A stretch of DNA of 64,000 nt. Source: Ancistrus triradiatus. Taxonomy: Eukaryota; Chordata; Actinopteri; Siluriformes; Loricariidae. The notes beneath the pieces are model-generated. The model was not told the DNA's origin and did no database searches. It saw only the letters and a list, made by a program, of their open reading frames with translations. This document shows, piece by piece, positions 10,115-21,830 of the stretch (the first letter of the stretch is position 1; each line of letters starts with the position of its first letter). The stretch spans positions 18,529 to 82,528 of the forward strand of contig JAJAGP010003163.1 in the NCBI GenBank assembly GCA_025084515.1, given 5' to 3'. Made by a program: the position numbers and the translations under genes.

Positions 10115-11277
10115 AATTTCTAACCCCACTGCTTTGAAGTGAGATGATCTAGACCTTTTCTACTTCCCTTGCCATGCTGATTCGTGGTATCTGCGTTCCA
10201 CTGATAAGGACTTTTTATCTCCTCGCAGGGTGCAGGACTTCTTTTAGTTCCTAGAATTAAAAAAGTCACAGCAGGGGGAAAGGCTTTCTCATACATGGCC
10301 CCCCAACTATGGAATAAACTTCCCACTTTCGTTCGAGATTCAGACACCCTCCAAAGTTTTAAGTCTAGGCTAAAGGCATACTTATTTACGCAGGCTTTTG
10401 ACTAGATTTAGACCAGGTTGCATGGCTTGAGTTGCTGAGGCCGGAGTCTGAAGTCATGTCTGGCCTGCCTGCCTTGTCCGCTTGTCGGAAGTGTCGGGTG
10501 GGCGGTCTGGCTGAACTAGGCTTGGGTCCTCGTGATCTTGACTCATGCAACCTTGCCTTAGAATAAGGGCAGAGCTGGGGGTTCATAGTCAAAGAGTCTT
10601 ATGGTGATCAGAGACGTTGGGTTGCTGTCTTCTGCCGCTCGTGGGGTGTTGCCAATGTCTCATGTGATCCCTCTTGGCTGTGTTTTCCTTCCAGTTCTCC
10701 TCTTTCTAGCTTTCTAGCTATGCTGCTATAGCTAATGCTGCCGGGTCTCATGCTACACTTGGCATCAGTGATTGACATGGCATCAGTGATTGTTAATAAA
10801 CACTGTGCTCTTAATCAATAACTAATTACATTTTCTGTTTTCTCTCCGAGCTGTGTTCCGGCAGTTTCCGGCCCCACACATGATGTTCATCTGATGGAGC
10901 TCCACTGTGCATAATTCACATTTTATTCGACCATGACTCCATGACTTTAGTTTTCGCTCTTAGATTTATCATCATACCCCGGCCACTTAATGTCGATGTG
11001 CATACTTCACATTCTATTCAAACTTTGACTCCATGACTTTAGTTCGCTCTTAGATTTATCATCTACGCCGCCCAAGGAGGTTGGGTCCCTTTTTGAGTCT
11101 TGGTCCTCCCAAGGTTTCTTCCTAGAACTGGGGAGTTTTTCCTTGCCACTGTCGCCCTAGGCTTGCTCAATTTGAGATTGGACGTAGTTATTAGGAGATA
11201 ATCTAAACCTGTAAAGTTGCTTTGAGACAATGCTCCATTGTAAAAGTGCTATACAAATAATCTGACTTGACTTGACT
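10115..11277 (+). mobile_element. L2-type LINE, 3' end
   Basis: The plus strand encodes the last residues of an L2 ORF2: KVTAGGKAFSYMAPQLWNKL is followed by a segment ending SFKSRLKAYLFTQAFD and a stop at about 10,402. About 850 bp of 3' UTR follow. This includes the conserved block CCGCCCAAGGAGGTTGGG, then AAGGTTTCTTCCTAGAACT, and an end of repeated TTGAC units. The copy is 5'-truncated. Further copies of this 3' end lie at 36,676-36,845 (minus), 49,168-49,437, 54,587-54,650 (minus) and 62,630-63,627. Confidence 0.85.
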
Positions 11278-11997
11278 CCTCATGCACAAGCTTTAATCAG
11301 AGTTTAAAGTACCTTGAAGTTGACTGAACTAAACATTTATCCCCTGTTCTGAAACCGAAAAACTCTGAAGAGCTGCCAATCTGCAAACTGGAGCTGGGAA
11401 TTCCCCCAGAGGGAGTCAATGGAATTATAATATGAAGCTTTAAGAGTTATATAAAACATCTTGTGACTTCAGATGATAAGCAATGGACAACTGATATCTG
11501 ATAACCAGCAGGGTCCGAGCTTGAACCGAAGAGAAATACAGAGAATAATTAAATTGATGGCGGAGACAGATGTGATGTTTGATGTTTGATGGGAAGGATA
11601 GCTAAATCAGGTTCCTACTCAGGAAAAACAGAGGCAGCTGATAACCCAGCAAGATCTTGCAGAGCATACTCCCAGTGGCAAACTGACCAGGGGCATACTC
11701 CTGGTTGAAGGTCTCAACCTGGCCATTAGTTTAGGATGAAACCTGGACGACAAGCTCAGGAGGGGTTAAACTTTCTGACCCCTTGTAGGTTTTATGGCTG
11801 TTCAGCTTGAGATCATTTACATAAGGTGGTGAGCATTAATATAAAAGTGCCTTGGTAAACAGCACAGGACACCTGATTCTGAGCTCTACCTCTTTTTGGC
11901 TTTGTTGTCTACGTTGAAGTAGATGAGTGTTTTGGGATGAAATGGTTGGTACTTGGCATTTTTGACAATTTTACATATGTTATTTTTATTTAAGGAG
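11278..11997. other. Unassigned
   Basis: No gene or named repeat recognised. The last five bases (AGGAG, 11,993-11,997) are the target duplication of the element that follows. Confidence 0.5.
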
Positions 11998-12226
11998 TGT
12001 CACGCCCCACCGGCCGCACCTGCTGAACACGCGCACCTGTTCCTCATGTTTCCACGTCATTTCCCTCACTATTTAACCCTCAACTCTGTTCTCACTCCGT
12101 GTGGATTCACGATGTCCCTACCTCGTCTCACCTGTGCGTCTGTTTTGTGTGCTGTAAATAAAACCACCTTTACCTGCCAGTGGCCTTGCGTATGTCTCCT
12201 GCTTCCCATCCGCCTCACCCGTGACA
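11998..12226 (+). repeat. TRIM 5' LTR
   Basis: 229 bp, with AATAAA at 12,157-12,162 about 65 bp before the end. It differs from the 3' LTR by roughly eight substitutions and small indels by eye. The sequence after its end (GTTGAATCCACCC) would contain the primer-binding site. Confidence 0.9.
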
Positions 12227-12289
12227 GTTGAATCCACCCATATGGAGACAGCGGCTACCTCCATGACAACGATCGCCAGCCCTCCTGTC

Positions 12290-12470
12290 GGCGACTCCGC
12301 TCGCCAGCCCTCCAGTCGGCGACCCCGCTCGCCAGCCTACTCTCCGCGACTCCGCTCGCCAGCGTCCAGCCGGCACCCTCGCTCGCCAGCGTCCAGCCGG
12401 CACCCGCGCTCGTCAGCGTCCCAGCCGGCACCCACGCTCGCCAGCGTCCAGCCGGCACCCCGCGCTCGCC
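12290..12470 (+). repeat. 24-25 bp minisatellite inside the TRIM
   Basis: Copies of GCTCGCCAGCGTCCAGCCGG plus CACCC. The array is short and slightly variable, and it gives an Arg/Ser/Pro-rich reading on both strands. Confidence 0.8.
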
Positions 12471-12692
12471 AGTCTTCCCTCTGCGACTCTTCTCGCCAGC
12501 TTCCGCTTGGCTCCCCCCCCCGCTCGCAGCTTCCGGACGGCGTTTCTGCTCGCCAGCCCGCTCGACTGCTGCCAGCCTCTTCCGGGGATTCGCCCGGCAA
12601 GTAAAACCCCGGACTCGGAACCACGCGCGGGGACTGCTCGTTGGAGTCCTAGCTCTCCGACCCGGACTCCGGGGGGGGGGGGGGGGTGGCTC

Positions 12693-12917
12693 TGTCACGC
12701 CCACCGGCCGCACCTGCTGAACACGCGCACCTGTTCCTCATGTTCCACGTCATTTCCCTCACTATTTAACCCTCACTCTGTTCTCACTCCGTGTGGATTC
12801 ACGATGTCCCTATCTCGTCTCACCTGTGCGTCCGTTTTGTGTGCTGTAAATAAAACCACCTCATCTGCCAGTGGCCTTGCGTATGTCTCTTGCTTCCCAT
12901 CCGCCTCACCCGTGACA
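12693..12917 (+). repeat. TRIM 3' LTR
   Basis: 225 bp direct copy of 11,998-12,226, ending CGTGACA and followed by the AGGAG duplication. Confidence 0.9.
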
Positions 12918-13194
12918 AGGAGCCTAAGAAGGAAGAATATGATTCATGCCTGGTTGGGTACTGGTACTTGGTGTTGGTCTTCAGATTATTCTTGGGTTTA
13001 GGGATTAGGTTACTTTTCTCCTGTACATAGTTTTGTAGTTATCTTCACCAACATTTTATTCATTCAACCTTTCAGTTAGGATTTAGACCCACTACTACCA
13101 GTAGTGTACAGCGGCAGGAATTCAGCTCAACATGTTCTGTAATCACTCCACTCGCACTCCACTTGAGCATTTCTTTTTTTTCCACTCAAAAACA

Positions 13195-13460
13195 TTCTGT
13201 ATTCACTCCACTTCTGCTTCGCCTCGTCCAGATATTAATGGCCAATTTGACCAATATGGTGGTGTAGTTTACTCTTCATTTCCAGGACTGCATGGGGAAG
13301 GAGCGTTTCACGAACAATGCTATAACATGGTGGGATGTAGCCAGGATGTGCAGCATTTGTAAAATAATGCTTCTCTTCATGTTCCCCTGTGGTGAGTGGC
13401 ATGTACAGCATTTTCAGGAAGATTTTGTCAAGTTCCCTTTTCCTCTCTTGTGACACTTTT
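13195..13460 (-). pseudogene. hAT transposase N-terminal remnant
   Basis: A 73-codon minus-strand frame (13,456-13,235) contains NAAHPGYIPPCYSIVRETLL followed by PHAVLEMKSKL. This follows the hAT/ZBED-type pattern 'HPGYKIPSRKTLTRTLLP...YEKVKSKL', the region before the catalytic core. The frame ends soon after, and neither termini nor the C-terminal dimerisation segment were found nearby. It could also be a decayed host ZBED-like gene, but the short isolated fragment favours a dead transposon. Confidence 0.5.
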
Positions 13461-15290
13461 ATTTTGGCCTGATCTTACACAAAGATTTTTAAACCTGTCC
13501 CTCTATGCCTCTATTCACATTTGCTGTGCTTCTTCATCTATAAACATGGGTTTTTATAAATGACACTTCTAAACAAAGTCTGTCACAATGTTTACAAATG
13601 TTTACAAATTGCTTTATCAAATTAACAATAGCAGATGTTGATTGCTGTAGTTAAATGCAGTTCATATGCCTGCTTTCTTTTGGAAGACGGACAGAAACTA
13701 ATGCTTTAAAAGATGTACCATTTAACTGTGTTATATGCTGCTATCACATGTTACACTGGACCAGTTTGGGAGTGATAGCTTGGAGCGAGAGAGAACACTG
13801 ACGTTCCAACTTTGTAAAAGCCGCTCCATGCTCCTCCCAGAGGTCATGTCGCTCCACTCGCTCCCACTCCGCACCACTCACATGCTCTGGCACATATAGC
13901 TCTAAATGGTCTTGCCCCCCATTACCTGAGTGAACTTTGTCTATTATGATCCATTTACCACATTCACTTTGATCAAAGGATGCATGTTTATTATGGAGAC
14001 ACAGAGTAATGAAACTACCACAGGCACTAGAGCTCATGTCTACAGACCTTTTTTAACTACAACCCTTAAGTAATGCCTCACACCCTGCAGACAAGAAGAG
14101 TACTCACCATATGAATCCAACTGCTGATGAATTCCCTCTGGTCACCATCACAATGGCTATGCTACGCAACCATGAGGGTGCGCCTTGGTGTTGCACCCCC
14201 ACAATACCGGCCTCACAATGCTACTCAAAAGCAAGAGATAAACATCAGAGTTGGGACATGAACCATCATGGCTCAGTTTATAGAGCACTGGTTGACAATT
14301 CTGAGCCTCTCTGGTTCATATTCCATGCAAGAGATTTGTCAACAATCAGTTGGATTGTGCATCGGTTCCCCCAGGGTGTGAGACATACCCTGGATTAAGG
14401 GCAAGGCCATCCTGCTCCACCAAGCAGGGGTTTCAGTTCATGTCTTTTTCTGAGTGTCTGACCAACCAAAATAATTACTTTTAATTGTCATGTACATCTT
14501 GCATTGGCGACATATTATTTCCATCATTTTAACAGAAAACCAAAAACTACATATGCACAAGCATTTACATAGAGCCTGCTGCTGCTAACAGAGTAAAGGA
14601 TCATCTTATTCTTGTAGTTGGGTTAGCATTTATTTGACAGGGGTTGACAGTGCATAGCATCTCATTACCATGTTAATGTAGTGTTTGAAGTAATTACCAA
14701 TCAGTGTTGAATAGGCAACATTTCAAAGCATCCTTTGCTATAGCCTCTCCTTGACAAGGTGGAACACCTGGCTTGTTTCCCTTTTGTGATTAGCAGCTAA
14801 GTGACTATGAAAACCTTAATGTGAGGGTTAGCGTGACTCCTGTTTAATCAGACCCATAGACCCATTTTTTCAACCTAGTCATTTGTTCCTGTCCCCAATT
14901 CCTTGTTGAAAAATGTGAGACGTGCCTAGGTTTATTCATCCATTTTTGCAGTTTTTATTATTTATTTTTAGAGAGAGAAAAAAGAAAGAGAAATCAGCTG
15001 TTACTGGAAAACACAGGTTCTCTAGTTGATGATTTAATTTAAGCTGACATACTTAAATTTGAAAGAAGAAGATGAAGTTAGATTGTGTACTTTCTTTATG
15101 GTTACTTAGAATAATAGTACATGTAAGGTCTAACAGTGAAAAAAAAGACACTGAATGACACTAATAAATAGGCTTGGATTCTTAATTACACAGGGACAAT
15201 TTAAGTGATATTTAAATGTTGCTTTACATTTACTAAGAAAAGGTTATTATTTTCAATAATTTTTTAAATAATAAAAATACCATTGTAACA
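13461..15290. other. Unassigned
   Basis: No gene recognised. A 97-codon minus-strand frame (14,037-13,744) and a 95-codon plus-strand frame (14,111-14,398) are open but show no domain and no splice context. The stretch around 14,930-15,290 is AT-rich. Confidence 0.4.
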
Positions 15291-16929
15291 CTGACCTAAA
15301 TTTTTTGTATAAGTATATTTGTACAGATTTTATATTTGTATATTTCTGCATAAATATGACCTCAATGACATTGTAATTTAATATTTAAAATACATTAAAA
15401 AATATATACCCAAATAGCTATGAACTACAAATGTTTACAATGTATTACGTGAAATAAAGACTTTACATACAGGTACTCCCATATGGCCTGAATTTTTCAA
15501 CATGGACTTCGATTGATAGATTTGGAATGCTGTTGAAACTTGAGTTGATGCAGATACATAAATACATCAATAAATAGATCAAAAGTACTGTTTTTGTCCA
15601 GGTGATGAGAGTACTCTCCTCTGCCATCAGTCCTGCTCTTAACTGTAGGCTCTGGCTAGCAGCATTATGTTGGATGGTAATGGTATTGTAGCTTCATACA
15701 CAGTACATAGTTGCTATTAAACCTAATACCTTTAGGGGAAAACACATGTAATTGCTTCAAAACACACTGATTTGTGCAGTGAGAGGGAACCTTATTACAT
15801 GCCATTTGTGCCTGAATGCTTCTTACATTGATAACCCCAATATGTCAGGACTAACTTTCTTTCTCCATACTGCTGTGTATCCTGTCATTTAATTTTGTGC
15901 ATAACCATACTCAGAGGAAAGAAATTCTCTAAATGAGATCTTAAGTTTGTCTCATTTACTTCTCCTAGACATAATTAAGACGTGTTTGAGATCAATGTGA
16001 GATTTAAGCTTATTTCTCCTGTTTCTTAAATTCGTCTTAAGTTTGTCTCATCTCAGATTTGTCTCATCATGCAAAACATAAGAAACATTTAAGATCTCAT
16101 AATTGGCTTTTTTTGGTCTGTTCTAACAAGTTAAAGTTCATCTTATTGTTGACTCAAAACAAGAAATCCATAAGAAACAGCGAATTCCCAATTGTCTGAA
16201 TATACCTTGATAAACTTATCTGTCATTACTGATACTCAAATCTATTTATTTTGAGAAAGTAATTCTAAATAAACTCACAATTCAAATCTCCATATGTGTA
16301 TGTTAAAGTACACAACTTTATTTTCTGCACAATTTACTTTTACTTACAGGTGTAGATATGGCAACAATAAAAGTATCCAAAAGAAAAACTAAAAAAAACT
16401 AAATACAATTTCAAACATTTGCTTCCATGTTCTATCAGAGCCAATTCTATTCTGTTGCTCTTCATGCTTGTGTTCTTAGTTATATTTCAAAACATTCAAG
16501 TATTAAATGTTAATCTGTCACTGTGTTCCCTGACAGTATGATGGACTTAAATTAAAATAGAATTAAAATTATTCAGTGCGTGACTCACTCAAATTCATCA
16601 CTCATTCTCTCGCATTGACTTATTCCACACAAGCAACTCCATTATACTGCATATATGAAAATCTACAATCCATCCAACAGTAAGCTCTGATCATGCCTCA
16701 ATTACTTTTAATTTTAGTGACATACAAAAAGCTACAACCAGGCCAAGATGGTGATTTAATACATCACTCATCAAAGACAAAGAATTCAATATTCAAACAT
16801 ACAAATAATTAAATTAATTCAATAAAAAATCATTCATAGGACACACATTACTCAATACAAAATGTCAAAATGGGATTTAGTAATTTTCAAGTATATGTAC
16901 ACAGTGCGTAACCAACAACAAAACTGACG
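15291..16929. other. Unassigned AT-rich DNA with repeat scraps
   Basis: At 15,336-15,366 the string TTTCTGCATAAATATGACCT matches the inverted repeat of the Tc1 family at 20,262, so an old end of that family is buried here. Around 15,930-16,120 a set of near-repeats (CTTAAGTTTGTCTCAT twice) suggests a decayed MITE. No gene is seen. Confidence 0.4.
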
Positions 16930-17240
16930 ACTACTTTCACTCGTTCTGGACTTGCAGACTAGTCCACAAATTCTGGGGGAAAAGTAACTTCAAAATGATC
17001 TCTGGTCTGGGGGCAGCAACATTCCTATGTCACCCTCCGTATGTCTATTTAGGAAACCTCTCAGTGGTACAATCACTAACGAAAGCACTATTCCATTACT
17101 TATATTGGTTAAGTATAGCAGCAACACACAACAACAAAAAACTACTAAATTGGAAAGATAAAAAAAAAATTACCTAACACAATGGATCATCTCTATTAAG
17201 AGCACCCAGCCTCAGCTGCAAAAACCGAAACAAATTAGGC
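16930..17240 (+). pseudogene. L1-like LINE ORF2 C-terminal remnant
   Basis: Starting near 16,940 the plus strand reads SFWTCRLVHKFWG, then in another frame MISGLGAATFLCHPPYVYLG and later LYWLSIAATHNNKKLLNWK. An 'FW.C..V..FW' motif followed by a segment ending in a tryptophan-lysine stretch is the usual ending of L1-type ORF2 proteins in fish. Frames are broken and the 5' part is absent. Confidence 0.45.
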
Positions 17241-17689
17241 ACTTTAATCTAGTCTTAGTCAATAATGAGTGAATTTGTAGTAGTGGCCCTATAATGTAAT
17301 TTAAAAAGCAACTTGCACTCTCTCAAATGCAAATTTGTTAGCAAAATGTACATTATGATTTTTCTTTTTCTCTCACTGTCTCTGTATATTGTTTGTAGGT
17401 ATAAATGTATGCATTGTATATTTAAAACTGTCACTCGGTATATTTAATAATTCAATGTATTAGACTGATTGCGAGTAGGAGTAGGATACACAGTATCAGT
17501 GTGCAGTGCTGTGAATTATTATTATTGCTTATTACCTTGCTTATTTGTCTTGCGTATAGCTTTGTCTGTCACAATTATTTTGTCTATATGCTGTTATTTT
17601 TTGTAATTAAAAATAAAATTATTCTATATATAGTCCAAAACTGTGAAGAATAGTTCAAATATTAAAGTCCACAACTGCAACCTTTAAAC
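17241..17689. other. Unassigned
   Basis: AT-rich non-coding sequence upstream of the candidate promoter. No repeat recognised. Confidence 0.4.
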
Positions 17690-18031
17690 CTAAAGACAAC
17701 ACGGAGCGTCTGAGCGATGCCCTCTGTTCGGCTATTGGTCAGAACCAGCTCATTAGCATACTGTGGTAACAAACATGGCGGATAACTGATGCGGCTTGTA
17801 AGGGAAAGCGGTAATGAAAATACTTCATATACTCGCCTAAACTGGATTGGTAAACATTCTTAAACATGTACATAGTTTACGATAAAGGACTTAACTTTCG
17901 GTAAGTTCTTAGACGTTCGCGCGCGTTTTTGAACGCCAGGTCGCGTGAGCTTAGCTAACGGTCCGGTGCTGAGTCACAGAGTGAGTTACTGCTGCCAGAG
18001 GTCTACATTCTCCTCACGGAATCGTAGTTTG
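17690..18031 (+). promoter_or_regulatory. Candidate TATA-less promoter and non-coding first exon
   Basis: This is a local rise in CpG content in otherwise AT-rich DNA. It contains an inverted CCAAT box (GCTATTGGTCAGAAC, about 17,730) and a YY1-like ACATGGCGG (17,774). A CpG cluster (TTCGCGCGCGTTTTTG, about 17,917) follows. Two strong 5' splice-site matches lie downstream: TTTCG|GTAAGTTC at 17,900/17,901 and GTTTG|GTAAGTATT at 18,031/18,032. The sequence has stops in all plus-strand frames, so the exon would be untranslated. The pattern is typical of a vertebrate housekeeping promoter, but the call is by inspection only. Confidence 0.4.
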
Positions 18032-18651
18032 GTAAGTATTTTGAATTATTATTGTTATTTTAACATTTTAATTCGTTGTTGTGATAATAAAAACTTTATT
18101 GTAAGTTTTCAGACCGAATGCTATGCTAGTTTCTGTTGGTAGCATAATGTTAGTCAGAGTTTGCTTTGCCCATAACTTGGATTGTAGAGCAGAGCTCCAA
18201 AAGAGACACGATAAGTCGCTAATGTACGTTACATTTACATATATATTTTTAACCTGTACTGAAGGTTAGCACCTGATGCCCCCTTTTGTCTTTTTATATT
18301 ATTTTGCATGGTAAGGTTAGCATGCCGCATTCGGGGACCTACTGTAGCTATCTGCAGCCTTTCAGGTAATATTACTAGCTAGTCTATCATGACCAAAAAA
18401 CACCGTGATAAATTAACTGTATTTTTTTTTTCAATTAAGTCTATAGGAATAAAGTGTGGAATGAGCTTGAAGTTTTTCTGCACTTTCACTGCAATGCTTC
18501 TTTTGTCCCTGTTTGAAGGATTTGCACAAAACACATTTTCATGAATTTGTGTTTTTGTGTTTTCTGTTGAGAATGGACTTGATACATACAATAAACATCA
18601 ATTCCCATATTAATGATTAATATGACCTTTATTGGATGTTTGCACCATAGT

Positions 18652-19800
18652 CTGTACTGTGCTATGGTTTTTTACACAGGTGTGGAAAAATGCTGCAGAG
18701 TAATAATGCTTTCAAACATGGAAGTGTTAGTACTTCATTTTTGTCAGTTAACAACATGCAAAGTGAATGAACAAAAGAGAAATCTAAATCAAATCAGTAT
18801 TTGGTGTAACCACCCTTTTGTCTTCAGTTCTTCTAAGTATACTCGCACACAGTTTCTGAAGGAACTTGGCAAGGAGGTTGTTCCAGACATCCTGGAGAAC
18901 TAACCACAGATCTTCTGTGGATGTAGGCTTGCTCAGATCCTTCGGTCTCTTCGAGTAATCCCAGACAGACTTAATGATGTTGAGATCAGAGCTCCGATGT
19001 GTCCATATCCTCACTTCCAGGACTCCTTGTTCTTCTTTACACTGAAGATAGTTCTTGGTGATATTGGCTGTTGTAGCCACAATTCTTTTTCATGAAGACC
19101 ACTTCTGACCAGACTTCTCAGAACAGTCAATGAGTGTGTCAGTGCCCCACTGGTTTCTGCCACTTTCTTTGCTTATGGCACTGCTGGACATCTTCCAGTT
19201 TTTAAGGAAAGTTAAGCATGAGGTGCCTGACCAATGCATCTACGGTCCTCAGCATTGCCCATTTTCTTTGCACTTTTCAAATGAGCTTTAACCTCCAGTC
19301 TACTTTGAAATCCTTGTCTGGGAGAGACCTTACTGATGCAAGTATACCTACCTTGTGTCTTGTTACTGTGCTCAGACTTGCCATGGTTGTATGTCCTGTG
19401 ACACAAAAACTGTTTTCCCACAACCTTACTTTTTGTAGCAGAGTTTGGCTGTTCCTCACCCAGTTTTATGCCTCCTACACATCTCTGCTTCTTTTTCATT
19501 TAATGGCTGTGTTGCAAATGATAATTTTTATCACCGGTTTGGTATAATTGTTAATCATACACCTGACTATAAATCCTACAAAATCCCAGACTGTGTGAGA
19601 GTACCAAGAAGAATTGATGTTGTTTTGAAGGCATAGGGTGGTCACACCGAGTATTGGTTTTGATTCAGATTTCTCTTGTTCATTCACTTCGCATTTTAAT
19701 TGACACAAATGAACTATTACTACTTCTATTGTAAAAAACCGTTCTCACTTTGTAGCATTTTATTTCACACCTGCCTAATACTTTAGCATAGTACTGTACA
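18652..19800 (-). mobile_element. Tc1-like transposon 2, decayed
   Basis: The ends (TGTACTGTGCTATGG left; its diverged reverse complement with CTGCCTAATACTTTAGCATA right) define inverted repeats of about 165 bp. These include the shared subterminal string GTGAATGAACAA. The minus strand between them holds a broken transposase: a 98-codon frame (19,080-18,784) shows SSDLNIIKSVWDYSKRPKDL, the Tc1 block around the last catalytic acidic residue. Other frames carry upstream pieces. It lies within intron 1 of the candidate gene. Confidence 0.8.
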
Positions 19801-20067
19801 TCAGTTGTTTTTTATTTCAAAAAAATTCTAAAATGCAAAGTTATTACAAATAGATATACATTATTTTGGTCTGAATGTTTTTATTTCTAGAAGTGAGTCG
19901 AAGGCTTTGTGATATTTCCAGACTAAATGAGTATAAATATTAAATCACATCCGTTTTTTTTCTGTGTAGATTGTTTTTGTGATTTTCCACACTTGTCGGG
20001 ATGGAACGCGTTGAGGTGGGGAATTTTAAAAAAGGCCTTCATTAACAAAAGTCGTCATCACGCCAGA

Positions 20068-21830
20068 ATGACCGTCGAGACACAGGTGAACAGGACACCT
20101 TGCCAGCCTCCTTTCCAAAATGATGACATGACTCCAGGTTAGCTTTGGCTGTTTGAACACAGCTGTACTGGGACTCTGAATCTGAGACCTGAACTGAACA
20201 CACACACCAGACATTTGTTTGTTTTTAAGGGGAAATGTAAAAAAAAAAAAGTTTGAATAATTACAATGGTGCTTGAAAGTTTGTGAAATCTTTAGAATTG
20301 TCTATATTTCTGCATAAATATGACCTAAAACATCATCAGATGTTCACACAAGTCCTAAAAGTAGATAAAGAGAACCCAGTTTAAACGAGACAAAAATATT
20401 ATACTTGGTCATTTATTTATTGAGGAAAAATGATCCAATATTACATATTAGTGAGTGGCAAAGTATGTGAGTTTTTGCTTTCAGCAACTTTCAGAACAAC
20501 TTCAAACTCTGGGATGTTGGTGGGTTTACTCACATTACCTGCTCACTTCAGGTCCTTCCCCAAACATTTTCCATTGGATTAAAGGTCGGGACCATTCTTT
20601 GATAGAACGACTTGTGTGCTTAGGGTCGTTGTCTTGCCTACATGACCCACCTTCTCTTGAGATTCAGTTCATGGACAGATGTCCTGACATTTTCCTTTAG
20701 AATTCTCTGATATAATTCAGAATTCATTGCTCCATCAATGATGGCAAGCCGTCCTGCCCAGATGCAGAAAAAACAGGCCCAAACCATGATCTACCTCCAC
20801 CATGTTTCACAGATGGGGATAAGGTTTCTATGCTGAGAATGCAGTGTTCTCCTTTTCTCCAAACAACACTTTTCTTTTAAACCAAAAAAGTTATATTTTT
20901 TGTCTCATCTGTCCATAAAATATTCTTCCAATAGCCTTCTGGCTCGTCCACGTGATCTTTAGCACACTGCAGACGAGCAGCAATGTTCTTTTTGGAGAAC
21001 AGTGGCTTTCTCCTTGCAGCCCTGCCATGCACACCATTGTTGTTTCAGTGTTCTTCTGATGGTGGACTCATGAACATTAACATTAGCCAAATGTGAGAGA
21101 GGCCTTCAGTTGCTTAGAAGTTTCTTTTGGGGTCTTTTGTGACCTCGCCAACTATTACACACCTTGCTCTTTGAGTAGTGATTTTTGTTGGGTCGCCTCC
21201 TGGGGAAGGAAACAATAGTCTTGAATTTCCTCCATTTGTACGCAATCTGTCTGATTGTGGATTGGTGGAGTCCAAACGTTTTAGAGATGGTTTTGTAATC
21301 TTTTCCAGCCTGATGAGCATCAACAGCTCTTTTTCTGAGGTCCTCATAAATCTCCTTTGTTCGTTGCCATGATACACTTCCACAAACATGTGTTGTGAAG
21401 AGCAGACTTTGATAGATCCCTGTTCTTTAAATAAAACAGGGTGCCCACTCGCACCTGATTGTCATCCCATTGGACTGAAAACAAACCTGCCCTCTAATTT
21501 CACCTTCCAATTAACTGCTAATCCTAGAGGTTCACATACTTTTGCAACTCACTAATATGTAATATTGGATCCTTTTCCTCAATAAATAAATGACCAAGTA
21601 TAATATTTTTGTCTCAGTTGTTTAACTGGGTTCTCTTTATATACTTTTAGGACTTGTGTGAAAATCTGATGATGTTTTAGATGTGTTGATGATGTGTGAC
21701 ACACACACGTGCTGCCTGATGTATGATGTCTGACACATTGTGTTTTATGGTAGTTTGGTGTTAAAGTTTTGACTTAAACTGTATTTTAATGGCAGAGAGG
21801 GAACATGCAGGGAGTTATTCGGCACAATAG
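20068..21830 (+). CDS. Candidate spliced micropeptide gene (exons 20,068-20,137 and 21,796-21,830)
   Basis: A polypyrimidine tract and TGTGTAG end at 19,969, so exon 2 would be 19,970-20,137, ending CTCCAG|GTTAGC. A second acceptor (ATTTTAATGGCAG) ends at 21,795. Joining the two keeps one frame from the ATG at 20,068 (context CCAGAATGA) to a TAG at 21,828-21,830, giving 34 residues starting MTVETQVNRTPC and ending AGSYSAQ. Two poly(A) signals follow. A 14-codon frame starts upstream at about 20,001 in a strong context and would have to be bypassed or act as a uORF. I do not recognise the product. The donor at 20,138 is only moderate. Alternatively this is part of a longer gene, or a long non-coding RNA. 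Confidence 0.3.
20262..21680 (-). mobile_element. Tc1-like transposon 3, right end clipped
   Basis: The left inverted repeat starts near GGTGCTTGAAAGTTTGTGAA and its inner part is mirrored at 21,535-21,680 (CTCACTAATATGTAATATTGG and so on). The outer 60 bases of the right repeat are missing. The minus strand encodes a fragmented transposase. The best piece is a 91-codon frame (21,389-21,114) with the N-terminal helix-turn-helix region (HGNEQRRFMRTSEKELLML, then DRLRTNGGNSR). It lies in the putative second intron of the candidate gene. Confidence 0.85.

Larger units (their letters stand above)
11998..12917 (+). mobile_element. Complete miniature LTR element (TRIM-like), 920 bp
   Basis: Two direct LTRs (11,998-12,226 and 12,693-12,917) both begin TGTCACGCCC and end CACCCGTGACA. 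The flanks are AGGAG at 11,993-11,997 and AGGAG at 12,918-12,922, a perfect 5-bp target duplication. The 466-bp internal part has no gag or pol, only a low-complexity Ser/Pro/Arg-type stretch and a G-run ending GGTGGCTC directly before the 3' LTR. It must have used enzymes from elsewhere. The last 100 internal bases (GGAGTCCTAGCTC, CGGACTCC, G-run) match the same position in the larger element at 5,800-5,902, which points to that family or its autonomous parent as the likely helper. Confidence 0.9.

Noticed and set aside
12228..12692. Genuine CpG island of a host promoter
   Set aside because: The CpG-rich block is fully contained within the TRIM's internal region, bounded by its LTRs.
12221..12713. 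Arg/Ser/Pro-rich ORFs on both strands of the TRIM
   Set aside because: Low-complexity translation of a short minisatellite inside a miniature LTR element, with no start or domain support.
14111..14398. 95-codon plus-strand ORF as a gene
   Set aside because: Complex composition but no motif, splice context or promoter, and the neighbouring DNA looks like old repeats. Left as unassigned.
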